A stretch of 20,708 nt of DNA. Source: Thermoproteus sp. UBA157. GTDB taxonomy: Archaea > Thermoproteota > Thermoprotei > Thermoproteales > Thermoproteaceae. This document shows positions 1 to 6,097 of the stretch, in pieces. The position numbers and the translations under genes are program-made. Within the stretch, counting starts at the first letter, position 1, and each line of letters opens with the position of its first letter. The DNA is taken from NCBI GenBank assembly GCA_002497345.1, contig DANS01000036.1, positions 1-20,708 of the forward strand, given 5' to 3'. Under the pieces are notes generated by a model. It did no database searches and was not told the DNA's origin. It saw only the letters and a list, made by a program, of their open reading frames with translations.

Positions 1-36
1 CCTAAGCGCTTTGAGCAGAACATCCGGTATGATCAC
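1..36 (-). CDS. possible N-terminus of a gene leaving the window (partial)
   Basis: On the minus strand an open frame starts with GTG at 36 (alternatives: TTG at 42, GTG at 48) and runs off the left edge, reading VIIPDVLLKALR. A TATA-like sequence at 60-51 sits about 20 nt upstream of the GTG, which fits the leaderless arrangement of other genes here. Twelve codons are too few to identify a product, and the frame may be chance. It would be divergent from the TGT-like gene at 190. Confidence 0.25.
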   Translation of the reverse strand, partial: MIIPDVLLKALR

Positions 37-50
37 AATCAATATCACAC

Positions 51-60
51 ACAGTATAAA
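51..60 (-). promoter_or_regulatory. TATA-like box for the left-edge minus gene
   Basis: The minus strand reads TTTATACTGT here, about 20 nt before a GTG at 36. It is a reasonable TATA element but rests on a very short downstream frame. The rest of 61-150 shows no gene on either strand. Confidence 0.25.
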
Positions 61-162
61 AGCTACGCGCGGCTTCAAGACGGCGCTACGCCGCATCGGG
101 AACGAGCGCGGACTGTCCAGCAATCAAGTCGACAGCTGACCGAAACTTTTAGCGAACCGTAC

Positions 163-170
163 TATAAAAA
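163..170 (+). promoter_or_regulatory. TATA box of the TGT-like/QueF-L operon
   Basis: TATAAAAA is centred about 24 nt before the GTG at 190. This predicts transcription starting at or within a few bases of the start codon, i.e. a leaderless mRNA. No ribosome-binding site is visible. Confidence 0.6.
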
Positions 171-189
171 CCCTACAGTTAATTTAGCC

Positions 190-1131
190 GTGAAGATCGT
201 GTTGGGCACGCCGGTTAGGACGAAGCCGAGGCCCTGGCTCTATTTCCCCGTGGAGGCCGTAATAGTGAACGCGCTAGATGCCGATGGGAGGGCCAGGGAA
301 CTCTTGGGGTTCGAGGGCGAGCTGTGGGCGGACTCGGGCGGCTACCAGATACTGAAGCGGGGGATCTCCATATCGCTCGACGCATTGGCTAAACGCTACG
401 GGGAGATAGGATGCGACGTCTGTCTCTCGTTGGACGTGCCGCCGAGTCCCTCGGATCCGCCCGACGTGGCCGACAAGAAGGCCGAGGCCACGTATAGAAA
501 CTGGCTCCGCCTTAGATCCGAGCTGCGAGGCCTCCGCGTGGTGCCAGTCGTCCACGTGTACCCCGACGAGGAGCTCTTCTTGAAATGGCTGAGGCGATAC
601 GAGGACGCCGAGGAGCTCGCCATAGGCGGCGCCGTGCCGTATGTTCTGATAACCAGAGGCGCGCCCAAGGGATCCCGCTCCATTGCGCTCAAGCTAATAG
701 CGCTCGCTAGGCGCGAGTTCGGCGGTAGAATACACGCGTTGGGTCTGGGAAGCCCCTCCGTCTCGGCCGCTCTGGAGGCCCTCGGCGTGGACTCCACAGA
801 TAGCGCCACGTGGCGCCTCAAGGCGGCGTACGGCAAGGTCCTGTTGCCGGGCGGGGGCGAGCGCCATGTGACCGACCGCGAGGTCGCCTTCGGCAGGAGG
901 AAGGCCAAGGACGAGGAGCTGGTCGAGCTGTACGAGTTCCTGAGAAGCACGGGCTTCCCGAGCCTAGACGGCCTTCCCGGTTTCTTGAAGCGCCTCAAGG
1001 CCAGCTTCGAGTACAGAGCGCTCGTCAACGCCTGGGTTGTAGTCAAGAGCCGGGCCCCTCCGCGTTCTCAAGCCTTCAGGAAGCTTTATGAAGAGGCCGT
1101 AAACCTGCTCCGTGCCCGTCAAGCTCTCTAA
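190..1131 (+). CDS. TGT-superfamily tRNA-ribosyltransferase (archaeosine type), short form
   Basis: This 313-aa protein matches the catalytic barrel of archaeal tRNA-guanine transglycosylase, which swaps a guanine of tRNA (G15) for preQ0 in archaeosine synthesis. Visible motifs are ADSGGYQ (residues 47-53, with Asp48 at the place of the first catalytic Asp), LDVPPSP (81-87, as LDIPTPP in ArcTGT) and DSTDSA (201-206, with Asp204 at the nucleophile position). The zinc motif C-x-C-x2-C...H that normally follows the nucleophile is absent; the only cysteines are Cys75 and Cys78, upstream of it. There is no C-terminal PUA domain, so it is about half the length of the Pyrococcus enzyme. The GTG start is supported by the TATA box at 163-170. 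Its last 20 bases overlap the QueF-like gene, which argues for a shared pathway. It could be the working ArcTGT of this lineage, a paralogue with another substrate, or a partner of a separate PUA protein. Family assignment is firm; exact reaction is inferred. Confidence 0.8.
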   Translation: MKIVLGTPVRTKPRPWLYFPVEAVIVNALDADGRARELLGFEGELWADSGGYQILKRGISISLDALAKRYGEIGCDVCLSLDVPPSPSDPPDVADKKAEATYRNWLRLRSELRGLRVVPVVHVYPDEELFLKWLRRYEDAEELAIGGAVPYVLITRGAPKGSRSIALKLIALARREFGGRIHALGLGSPSVSAALEALGVDSTDSATWRLKAAYGKVLLPGGGERHVTDREVAFGRRKAKDEELVELYEFLRSTGFPSLDGLPGFLKRLKASFEYRALVNAWVVVKSRAPPRSQAFRKLYEEAVNLLRARQAL

Positions 1132-1444
1132 AAGGCCGTCGAGGATCAAGTTGAGGGGCAAGGCCGAGGCCATCTGCCCCATCAGCAAGACGGTGGACGA
1201 ATACGCGGTGGAGGTGGAGTACGTCCCCCGAGAGCAGGCGATCCTCATAGAGGAGTTCGAGGAGATGTTGGCTAAATATAAGGGCGTGGAGATATTGCAC
1301 GAGGAGCTCGCCGTGGATATAGCGGAGAAAATAAGGGCGGCCGTCTCGCCTATATACGTCAAAGTCGTCGTCAAGTCGGCATATAGGGGAATCGACGTGG
1401 AGATCACGGCGGAGTTGAGCGGCCAGCCGACGATATATATTTAG
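1112..1444 (+). CDS. QueF-like archaeosine synthase (amidinotransferase)
   Basis: A 110-aa T-fold protein like the crenarchaeal QueF-L enzymes, which convert preQ0 at tRNA position 15 to archaeosine using ammonia and replace the larger ArcS. The segment AICPISKTVDEYAVEVEY (residues 20-37) carries the nucleophilic Cys22 expected to form a thioimide with the nitrile of preQ0, and Asp29 at the usual acid position. ILHEE follows, as in the family. Length agrees with the Pyrobaculum enzyme as I recall it. It lacks the NADPH-site features of bacterial QueF reductases as far as can be judged by eye. The GTG start lies inside the end of the TGT-like gene, a 20-nt overlap that suggests translational coupling. 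Recognition of the family is confident; activity is by homology. Confidence 0.85.
   Translation: MPVKLSKRPSRIKLRGKAEAICPISKTVDEYAVEVEYVPREQAILIEEFEEMLAKYKGVEILHEELAVDIAEKIRAAVSPIYVKVVVKSAYRGIDVEITAELSGQPTIYI
1432..1442 (+). promoter_or_regulatory. possible internal TATA box for the ABC exporter
   Basis: ATATATATTTA overlaps the last codons of the QueF-like gene and lies about 29 nt before the ABC ATPase start at 1466. It could give the exporter its own promoter, although these bases also encode conserved-looking C-terminal residues. Confidence 0.35.
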
Positions 1445-1465
1445 AGCCGCGTCCAAGCCGATTGC

Positions 1466-2335
1466 ATGATCGCCGTCGAGGGCCTCGGCAAAAAATTCGG
1501 GGACCTCTGGGCTCTGAACGACGTCACGTTCTCCGTGGAGCCCGGGCGCGTCGTCTCGGTGCTGGGCCCCAACGGGGCCGGCAAGACGACGCTCGTCAGG
1601 ATACTCATAACGGAGCTGTTGCCCACGAAGGGGAGGGCCTACGTTGCCGGATACGACGTGGTGAAGGAGCCCGAGAAAATAAGGAGGAGGATAGCCGCTG
1701 TTCCCCAAGAGGGAGCCCCCATAGGGTTCTTGACCCCCTACGAGTTCGTCTACGCCTATTTGCTCTTGAGGGGCTACCCGCGGCGTGAGGCGCGGCGAAG
1801 GGCCGAGGACGCGCTGAGGGAACTCCAGCTCGCCGAGGTGAGAAACAGAGAGATATTCACGCTGTCGGGCGGGACCAAGAGGCGAGTTCTGCTAGCCGCC
1901 GTTTTGGCCGCGGACGTGGACGTCGTCTTCCTGGACGAGCCGACGACGGGCCTCGACGTCATCTCGAGGAGGATGGTCTGGAACGCGATAACCTCTATGA
2001 GGGAGAGGGGGATCACTATACTCCTCACGACCCATTACGTGGAGGAGGCGCAAGCGCTTAGCGATTACGTCGTATTGATAAACAGAGGCAGAGTGGTGGA
2101 CATGGGGACCCCCGAGGCCTTGGTGGAGAAGGTGCCGGGGAAATACGTGGTGGAGGCATACGGCGCGGCGGTCGAGAAGCCCCACATGGTCATTGGCGAG
2201 AGGGCCATATACTTCGTCGACAACCCCGACGAGCTGGCGAGCTCTCTGCTGAAGGCGGGCGCCAAGGTGAGCATAAGGCAGAGATCCCTCGAGGATTACG
2301 TCTTGTTCAAGATAGGCGCCATATCGGAGTCATGA
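1466..2335 (+). CDS. ABC transporter ATP-binding protein (ABC-2 exporter)
   Basis: This 289-aa ATPase would power the ABC-2 type permease encoded immediately downstream; substrate unknown. Motifs are Walker A GPNGAGKTT (34-42), Q-loop Gln81 in VPQEG, signature LSGGT (133-137), Walker B VVFLDEPTTGLD (153-164) with catalytic Glu158, and the H-loop His190 in TTHYVEEA. The signature has Thr where Gln is usual. About 80 residues follow the H-loop, including the C-terminal extension common in drug- and polysaccharide-type ABC-2 ATPases (DrrA/CcmA-like). The ATG at 1466 follows the QueF-like stop by 21 nt. Its stop overlaps the permease start as ATGA, so the two are certainly co-translated. A link to the upstream tRNA-modification genes is only positional. 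Confidence 0.9.
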   Translation: MIAVEGLGKKFGDLWALNDVTFSVEPGRVVSVLGPNGAGKTTLVRILITELLPTKGRAYVAGYDVVKEPEKIRRRIAAVPQEGAPIGFLTPYEFVYAYLLLRGYPRREARRRAEDALRELQLAEVRNREIFTLSGGTKRRVLLAAVLAADVDVVFLDEPTTGLDVISRRMVWNAITSMRERGITILLTTHYVEEAQALSDYVVLINRGRVVDMGTPEALVEKVPGKYVVEAYGAAVEKPHMVIGERAIYFVDNPDELASSLLKAGAKVSIRQRSLEDYVLFKIGAISES

Positions 2336-3066
2336 AGAAGCTCCTGAGGGATATCCTAATAGTCGGTTGGCTCAACGGCTGGGTTCCGCTGATGCGCAGC
2401 TGGATCTGGCTAGTGGCCAATTCGATCACTCCATTGAGCTTCCTCGTACTCTTAGCCATATACGAGGGACAGAGGGGCCTCGTCTGGGGTCTGCTGGGAG
2501 GGTTGACTTGGACCGTGGCCTCCAACGGCATATCGCTTATAGGAGATGCGGCGTTTTACCGGCTCGAGATAAAGTTCCAACAAATGCTGGTGGCGGCGCC
2601 CGTCAGCCCGGTGGCCTACGCGCTCGGTCTGGCCTTGAGCTCGTTCATATTCGCCGCGCCCGCCGTGATGTTCTATGTGGCGTATCTGGCAGCGCTCGGC
2701 GCCTTCACCGCGCGGGGCGCCGTCGAGTTGTCGATAGCCTTGGCAATGTTGTGGATATCGACCGCCGGGATAGGCTTCGCGGCGTCCACGTTGATAAACC
2801 AGATGAGGTACGCTTGGGCCGTTCCCAGCATACTCTCGGCCGTCCTCTCGGCCATGGCGCCGGTCTATTGGCCGGCCACGGTGTTGCCTAGCCAGTATCT
2901 CGGAGTCGTCCTCCCCACGGGAGCCGCCGGCATCATAGGCCAGTCGGCGCTCGGCATAGCGCGCTACGGCCTCAACGTTTTAGCCGCGGCGTGGGCATCG
3001 CTGGTCATCTACACGGCGGCGGGGCTGGTGTTGCTGGCTAAGGTGGCCAAATGGAGGCAGACGTAG
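2332..3066 (+). CDS. ABC-2 type transporter permease
   Basis: This 244-aa integral membrane protein shows about six hydrophobic segments, with a long loop after the second (around residues 72-92, YRLEIKFQQMLVAAPVSP) typical of ABC-2 permeases, and a proline-rich segment near residues 185-200 before the last helices. It starts within the ATPase stop codon (ATGA overlap at 2332-2335), so the two form one exporter. Substrate cannot be told from sequence. Its TAG stop at 3064-3066 abuts the convergent Trm112-like stop at 3067 with no intergenic base, so no room remains for a separate terminator between the genes. Confidence 0.85.
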   Translation: MKKLLRDILIVGWLNGWVPLMRSWIWLVANSITPLSFLVLLAIYEGQRGLVWGLLGGLTWTVASNGISLIGDAAFYRLEIKFQQMLVAAPVSPVAYALGLALSSFIFAAPAVMFYVAYLAALGAFTARGAVELSIALAMLWISTAGIGFAASTLINQMRYAWAVPSILSAVLSAMAPVYWPATVLPSQYLGVVLPTGAAGIIGQSALGIARYGLNVLAAAWASLVIYTAAGLVLLAKVAKWRQT

Positions 3067-3483
3067 TTATTTCAACCTGAAGGGCTTTCCCTCGTAGAGT
3101 ATTTTCTTGGCCAAATCGGGGGCTATCTTCTCGAGGTCGTCCTTGATGGACTTGAGGAACTCCACGTCGTCTTTTTCGTTCCTGAGCTCGTCGGGCAACA
3201 TGCGCGGTATCTCCTCTATTATCGGGTACCACCTGCCGCATGAGGGGCAGTAGATGACGCCCGTCTCTATCTCCCAGCGATGGCATTCCTCGCACGGGAG
3301 CGTGTCCGGCTTGGGGTGCTCCTTTATTTTCAAATCGCGGTAGGAGCAGTACTCCTCGCAGAAGGGCTTCCGGGGCCACGTGTACTGTCGCTCGGGATGC
3401 TCGGTCCTCTTTATGACTATGAGCCTTAGAGGGAAGGTCTTATCGTAGGGGCAAGCCAAGACGTCCATTAGCCTATATTTCAT
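3067..3483 (-). CDS. Trm112-like zinc protein
   Basis: A 138-aa protein opening with MKYRLMDVLACPYDKTFPL and carrying CPSCGRWYPIIEEIPRMLPDELR (residues 79-101). Both parts match Trm112, the small zinc protein that activates methyltransferases for tRNA, rRNA and release factor in eukaryotes and archaea. Cys11 together with Cys79 and Cys82 would supply part of the zinc knuckle. Between the two halves lies a stretch (roughly residues 27-75) holding four more cysteines, Cys42, Cys46, Cys64 and Cys67, that could bind a second zinc. Core Trm112 proteins are shorter and lack this set. A TATA-like box at 3501-3511 is about 24 nt upstream of the ATG, so the gene is probably transcribed alone. Its partner methyltransferase is not in this window. 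Confidence 0.75.
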   Translation of the reverse strand: MKYRLMDVLACPYDKTFPLRLIVIKRTEHPERQYTWPRKPFCEEYCSYRDLKIKEHPKPDTLPCEECHRWEIETGVIYCPSCGRWYPIIEEIPRMLPDELRNEKDDVEFLKSIKDDLEKIAPDLAKKILYEGKPFRLK

Positions 3484-3500
3484 ACGGCCCTAGATGTAAT

Positions 3501-3511
3501 GAATTAATAAA
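3501..3511 (-). promoter_or_regulatory. TATA box of the Trm112-like gene
   Basis: The minus strand reads CTTTATTAATT, centred about 24 nt before the ATG at 3483. This is consistent with a leaderless transcript. Confidence 0.5.
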
Positions 3512-3535
3512 GTTTAGGCGTTCTCGACACGCCGA

Positions 3536-4891
3536 TTAGACGAATCCGTTGGCTATCAAGCTTTCCAGCGCCTTCTCGAGGGGCCTCCTCGAGGTGAGGA
3601 TCAACAAGACGGCGTAAAACGCGGCCGAGATATAGAGGCCAACCCTCGGCGATTCCACGGCCGCGGCGCCGGCGACGAAGGACGTGAACGCGGATAGGCT
3701 CAACGCCATGGTCCTAAGCCCTATCCTCATGGGCCACGTGTGCTCCCCTCCTATTTGGTAGGGCGATATCAAGGCGAAGAGATAGGCGTATATGGCTGCG
3801 AAAGCCGGCGTTTGGCCCAACGCGGCGATGGCCACGCCGGCTCCATACCTAGAGCCAAGGAGCCATGCGGCTACGCCGGCCGAGGCCAGAGGCGATAAAA
3901 ACACGCTCGTAGACGCCGCGATTCCTAAAAGCATGTGTCTAAAGTACCTAGGGCCGAGCGCAGCAGCCGAGATCCACAGCCGCTCGTTGGCGACCGCGCT
4001 AGCGCCCATGAGAGATGCCGATGTGGCCGAGGCGGCGAAGACGGCTATGATCGCAGGTATGGGGCTACGGTATATTAGCTCGGCCAGTAGGTACAGAGCC
4101 GAGGCCATGGCTACGGCCAACACGGCGCGCCCCATGCCGAATCTGCTCGTCCTCAACTGCATGCCTCCCCAGACCCCGCGCCCTAAGGTGCTGAGGTTGT
4201 ACAACCTCAGGAGATATATGGCCTTGACGGGCCCCACGCCCCTGAAGGAGAGCTCGCCTCCCGTTATCTCGGCGCCTCCGGTAAACAACGCGTAGTTCTC
4301 AGGGCGCCGCAGCTCCCGGACGGCCAAAGCCGATAGAGCCGTCGTGGAGATCGCGGCCGCGATGTACCCCATCCTCGATCCGAGGAGGGCCGCGCCGGGC
4401 GAGTAGGAGAAGCCGAAAATAGGGGAGATAAGCCAAAGCCCCAGAAGCACGGCGACAAACCCCCTCAGCCTTAAGGGGAATCTATAGAACAAAACGGACG
4501 TGGAGACTGCGAAAGCCGTTAATAAGATCGACGACAGGAGGGAGCCCGCTAGACCTAAATAGGGCACTAGAAGCGTCATGCTGACCACGTAGAGGAAGAA
4601 AGGCCAATAGAGCAACAACTGAGCGATGTAGAGAGATGACGCCAACGCCAGCCTGTCCACCGGCATCTGCAACAAGAAATCCACATCCGCTCTAAGTATG
4701 AGGGGGCCCCCTCCCAGTACGGCCAACGCCGAGACCACCGCGACCACGGCTATGGACAGCTGAGCGAAAAGCGCAAGCCCCAGCTTCGGGGCAAAGAGCG
4801 CTTGTAGAGCCATATAGATCGTGCTGATCGCCAGCAAGATCACATAGGGCGTGGTGAAACGCGATTTGATTATGAGGAGCAACAACTTCAC
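3536..4891 (-). CDS. polytopic membrane subunit of an ABC exporter
   Basis: This 451-aa protein is largely hydrophobic, with roughly eleven to thirteen membrane-spanning stretches and few charged loops. The longest polar region lies around residues 190-255 and holds several Arg and Lys. The GTG start at 4891 overlaps the TGA of the upstream ATPase (GTGA), so it is very likely the permease of that ABC pair. I do not recognise a specific family beyond large ABC-2-like permeases, and no substrate can be named. High content of Ala, Leu and Ser and lack of a signal peptide fit a multi-pass protein. Confidence 0.75.
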   Translation of the reverse strand: MKLLLLIIKSRFTTPYVILLAISTIYMALQALFAPKLGLALFAQLSIAVVAVVSALAVLGGGPLILRADVDFLLQMPVDRLALASSLYIAQLLLYWPFFLYVVSMTLLVPYLGLAGSLLSSILLTAFAVSTSVLFYRFPLRLRGFVAVLLGLWLISPIFGFSYSPGAALLGSRMGYIAAAISTTALSALAVRELRRPENYALFTGGAEITGGELSFRGVGPVKAIYLLRLYNLSTLGRGVWGGMQLRTSRFGMGRAVLAVAMASALYLLAELIYRSPIPAIIAVFAASATSASLMGASAVANERLWISAAALGPRYFRHMLLGIAASTSVFLSPLASAGVAAWLLGSRYGAGVAIAALGQTPAFAAIYAYLFALISPYQIGGEHTWPMRIGLRTMALSLSAFTSFVAGAAAVESPRVGLYISAAFYAVLLILTSRRPLEKALESLIANGFV

Positions 4892-5589
4892 GGCCCCCCT
4901 CTGATAAGCTCGGCTACGGCGAGCTCGAGGCCTTTCTCGCGAGCGCCGGGCACCTCCTCAAGGGCGCCGCTCCACACGATCCTCCCGCCGGATATCACCA
5001 ACACCTCGTCGGCGAGGCGTCCGGCCACCGACAATATATGGGTTGAGACCAACATGGTGGCGTCGAGCGAATCTAGAAGCGACACGACGGTCTCTTGGGC
5101 AGGTATGTCGAGGTAGTTGAGAGGTTCGTCCAACAGTAAGACCTTGGGTTTATGCACGAGAGCCATGGCTATAGCTAGCCGTTGCCTAATGCCTCTAGAT
5201 ATATAGGAAGCCCTATAGCGCAGAAAACGCCTTAGCTCAAGCACGTCGACCAGCTCATCTACCCAGCTCCAGTCGGAAACGCCGCGTAAAGCCGCTGCGT
5301 ACTCCAAGTTCTCCCTCACGGTCAGAGCTAGATAAGGCTCGGGATCCTCCGGGAGGTAGCCGGAGATCCTCTTGGCCTCATCGGACCCGGCCTCGAAGCC
5401 GCCTAGATACGCCTTGCCCCCGTCGGGCTTGAGCAAACCCGCCAGAATCTTAAGCGTAGTCGATTTGCCCGCTCCGTTTGGGCCCAGAAGGGCGGCCGCG
5501 CTACCGCATGCGACCTCGAAGGAGACTCCATCAAGCGCCGTCATTTCGCCATAACGCTTGACGAGCCCCTTCGCCGAGATACATGCCAC
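4888..5589 (-). CDS. ABC transporter ATP-binding protein with degenerate signature
   Basis: A 233-aa ABC ATPase paired with the 451-aa membrane protein. Walker A is GPNGAGKST (36-44), Walker B VLLLDEP (150-156) with Glu155, and the H-loop is His184 in VSTH. The signature reads ISRGIRQR (130-137) where LSGGQ is usual, and the Q-loop position appears to be Glu81 (YLPED). The open frame extends to a TTG at 5631, but the GTG at 5589 is preferred: a TATA box (5607-5616) lies about 22-24 nt upstream of it, and the extra 14 residues would run through that box. The product overlaps its permease gene by the GTGA junction. The altered signature may still work, since ABC-2 ATPases of crenarchaea vary here. 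Confidence 0.85.
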   Translation of the reverse strand: MACISAKGLVKRYGEMTALDGVSFEVACGSAAALLGPNGAGKSTTLKILAGLLKPDGGKAYLGGFEAGSDEAKRISGYLPEDPEPYLALTVRENLEYAAALRGVSDWSWVDELVDVLELRRFLRYRASYISRGIRQRLAIAMALVHKPKVLLLDEPLNYLDIPAQETVVSLLDSLDATMLVSTHILSVAGRLADEVLVISGGRIVWSGALEEVPGAREKGLELAVAELIRGGP

Positions 5590-5606
5590 TCCAGGATCGA
5601 GGCGGC

Positions 5607-5616
5607 ATATAAAAAG
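5607..5616 (-). promoter_or_regulatory. TATA box of the second ABC exporter
   Basis: The minus strand reads CTTTTTATAT, about 22-24 nt upstream of the GTG at 5589. It decides in favour of that start over the TTG at 5631. Confidence 0.55.
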
Positions 5617-5756
5617 CGTTCGGGAAATCAAACGATAAGGCCGATTTCGGCGGCGAGCTCCGGCCCTATGTAGGCTTTACCGATGGACGCGAGGCCCTAT
5701 ACCCACAATCGCCCGCGTTAATAGCCATCGCTAAGTAGCTGTGGTTTAAAACCGCA

Positions 5757-5850
5757 TGGGGCCGCCGCCGGGATTTGAACCCGGGTCAACGGGGCCAATG
5801 GGCCTGGCCGGCCAGACAGCCCGCCATCCTGGCCGCTAGACTACGGCGGC
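5757..5850 (-). tRNA. tRNA-His (GUG) with a 19-nt intron, CCA encoded
   Basis: The minus strand folds as a tRNA. The acceptor arm is GCCGCCG/CGGCGGC, followed by T8-A9, a D-arm GTCT/GGAT with a GG-containing loop, the anticodon stem GCGGG/CCCGT, variable TGAC, and a T-arm CCGGG-TTCAAAT-CCCGG. Total length exceeds a mature tRNA by 19 nt, all between the two halves of the anticodon stem. Removing 5798-5816 gives the loop CTGTGGC, anticodon GTG. The discriminator base is C73, nearly diagnostic for tRNA-His, and CCA follows in the genome (5757-5759). The base before G1 is A, so the G-1 of tRNA-His is not encoded. A different splice register would give GTC (Asp), but that lacks a matching intron fold and has the wrong discriminator. 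A TATA box upstream implies transcription from the mature 5' end. Confidence 0.8.
5798..5816 (-). other. tRNA intron with bulge-helix-bulge fold
   Basis: In the pre-tRNA, GGGC (tRNA positions 29-32) pairs with GCCC inside the insert as a 4-bp central helix. Three-nt bulges TGT and ATT flank it, and a CTGG/CCAG hairpin with a CCGG loop closes the intron. This is the archaeal splicing-endonuclease pattern, though the outer helix is weak. The cut falls between anticodon bases 34 and 35; a T on both sides makes 35/36 indistinguishable by sequence. Introns at 37/38 are the usual case. Confidence 0.65.
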
Positions 5851-5866
5851 TCGTCGAAGTGTCGCG

Positions 5867-5879
5867 CCATATTTAAATG
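5867..5879 (-). promoter_or_regulatory. TATA box of the tRNA gene
   Basis: The minus strand reads CATTTAAATATGG, centred about 24 nt upstream of tRNA base 1. Little or no 5' leader would be left to remove. Confidence 0.55.
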
Positions 5880-6097
5880 TATTGCCCCTCTGTGAATCAG
5901 CTTGGGCCTGAGACCTCCCAGCGATATTCCATGCTGAAACTGCGACGCGGCCAACAACGCTTCAAATTCGGCACTTGCGTAATTTGGCCGTTTATTCGCC
6001 CCGTTTCCTCGCCGGTTTTTCTCGCTGGGGCCTCCGCGCATTAGGCATACCCCCGCGAACAATCGCCGCTCGGAGCCCTACATGGCTTTTCACAACT
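5880..6097. other. intergenic stretch without a supported gene
   Basis: Between the tRNA promoter and the end of the membrane-protein gene neither strand shows a frame with the codon use of the neighbours. The longest minus frame runs into the tRNA and looks like chance. A loose C/D-box-like series (GTGA, CTGA, CTGA near 5890-5940) was seen but is too weak to call. No clear repeat or terminator is visible. Confidence 0.4.

Noticed and set aside
1076..1708. A 210-codon minus-strand frame across the QueF-like gene and ABC start
   Set aside because: It is antisense to two confidently identified genes and has no family-like motif.
3792..4295. A 167-codon plus-strand open frame inside the 451-aa membrane protein
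   Set aside because: It is antisense to a well-supported membrane gene, has no promoter-like element or recognisable motif, and is explained by G+C-rich shadow coding.
5757..5850. Reading the tRNA as tRNA-Asp(GUC) with an intron at 37/38
   Set aside because: That register gives a pyrimidine at position 37, no bulge-helix-bulge pairing and a C73 discriminator, which do not fit tRNA-Asp.
5890..5940. Possible C/D-box sRNA on the plus strand
   Set aside because: Two CTGA boxes are present, but neither C nor C' matches RTGATGA beyond four or five bases. It is kept only as a lead within the gap finding.
5841..6062. A 73-codon minus-strand frame upstream of the tRNA
   Set aside because: It runs through the tRNA promoter into the tRNA itself, and its composition is unlike neighbouring genes.
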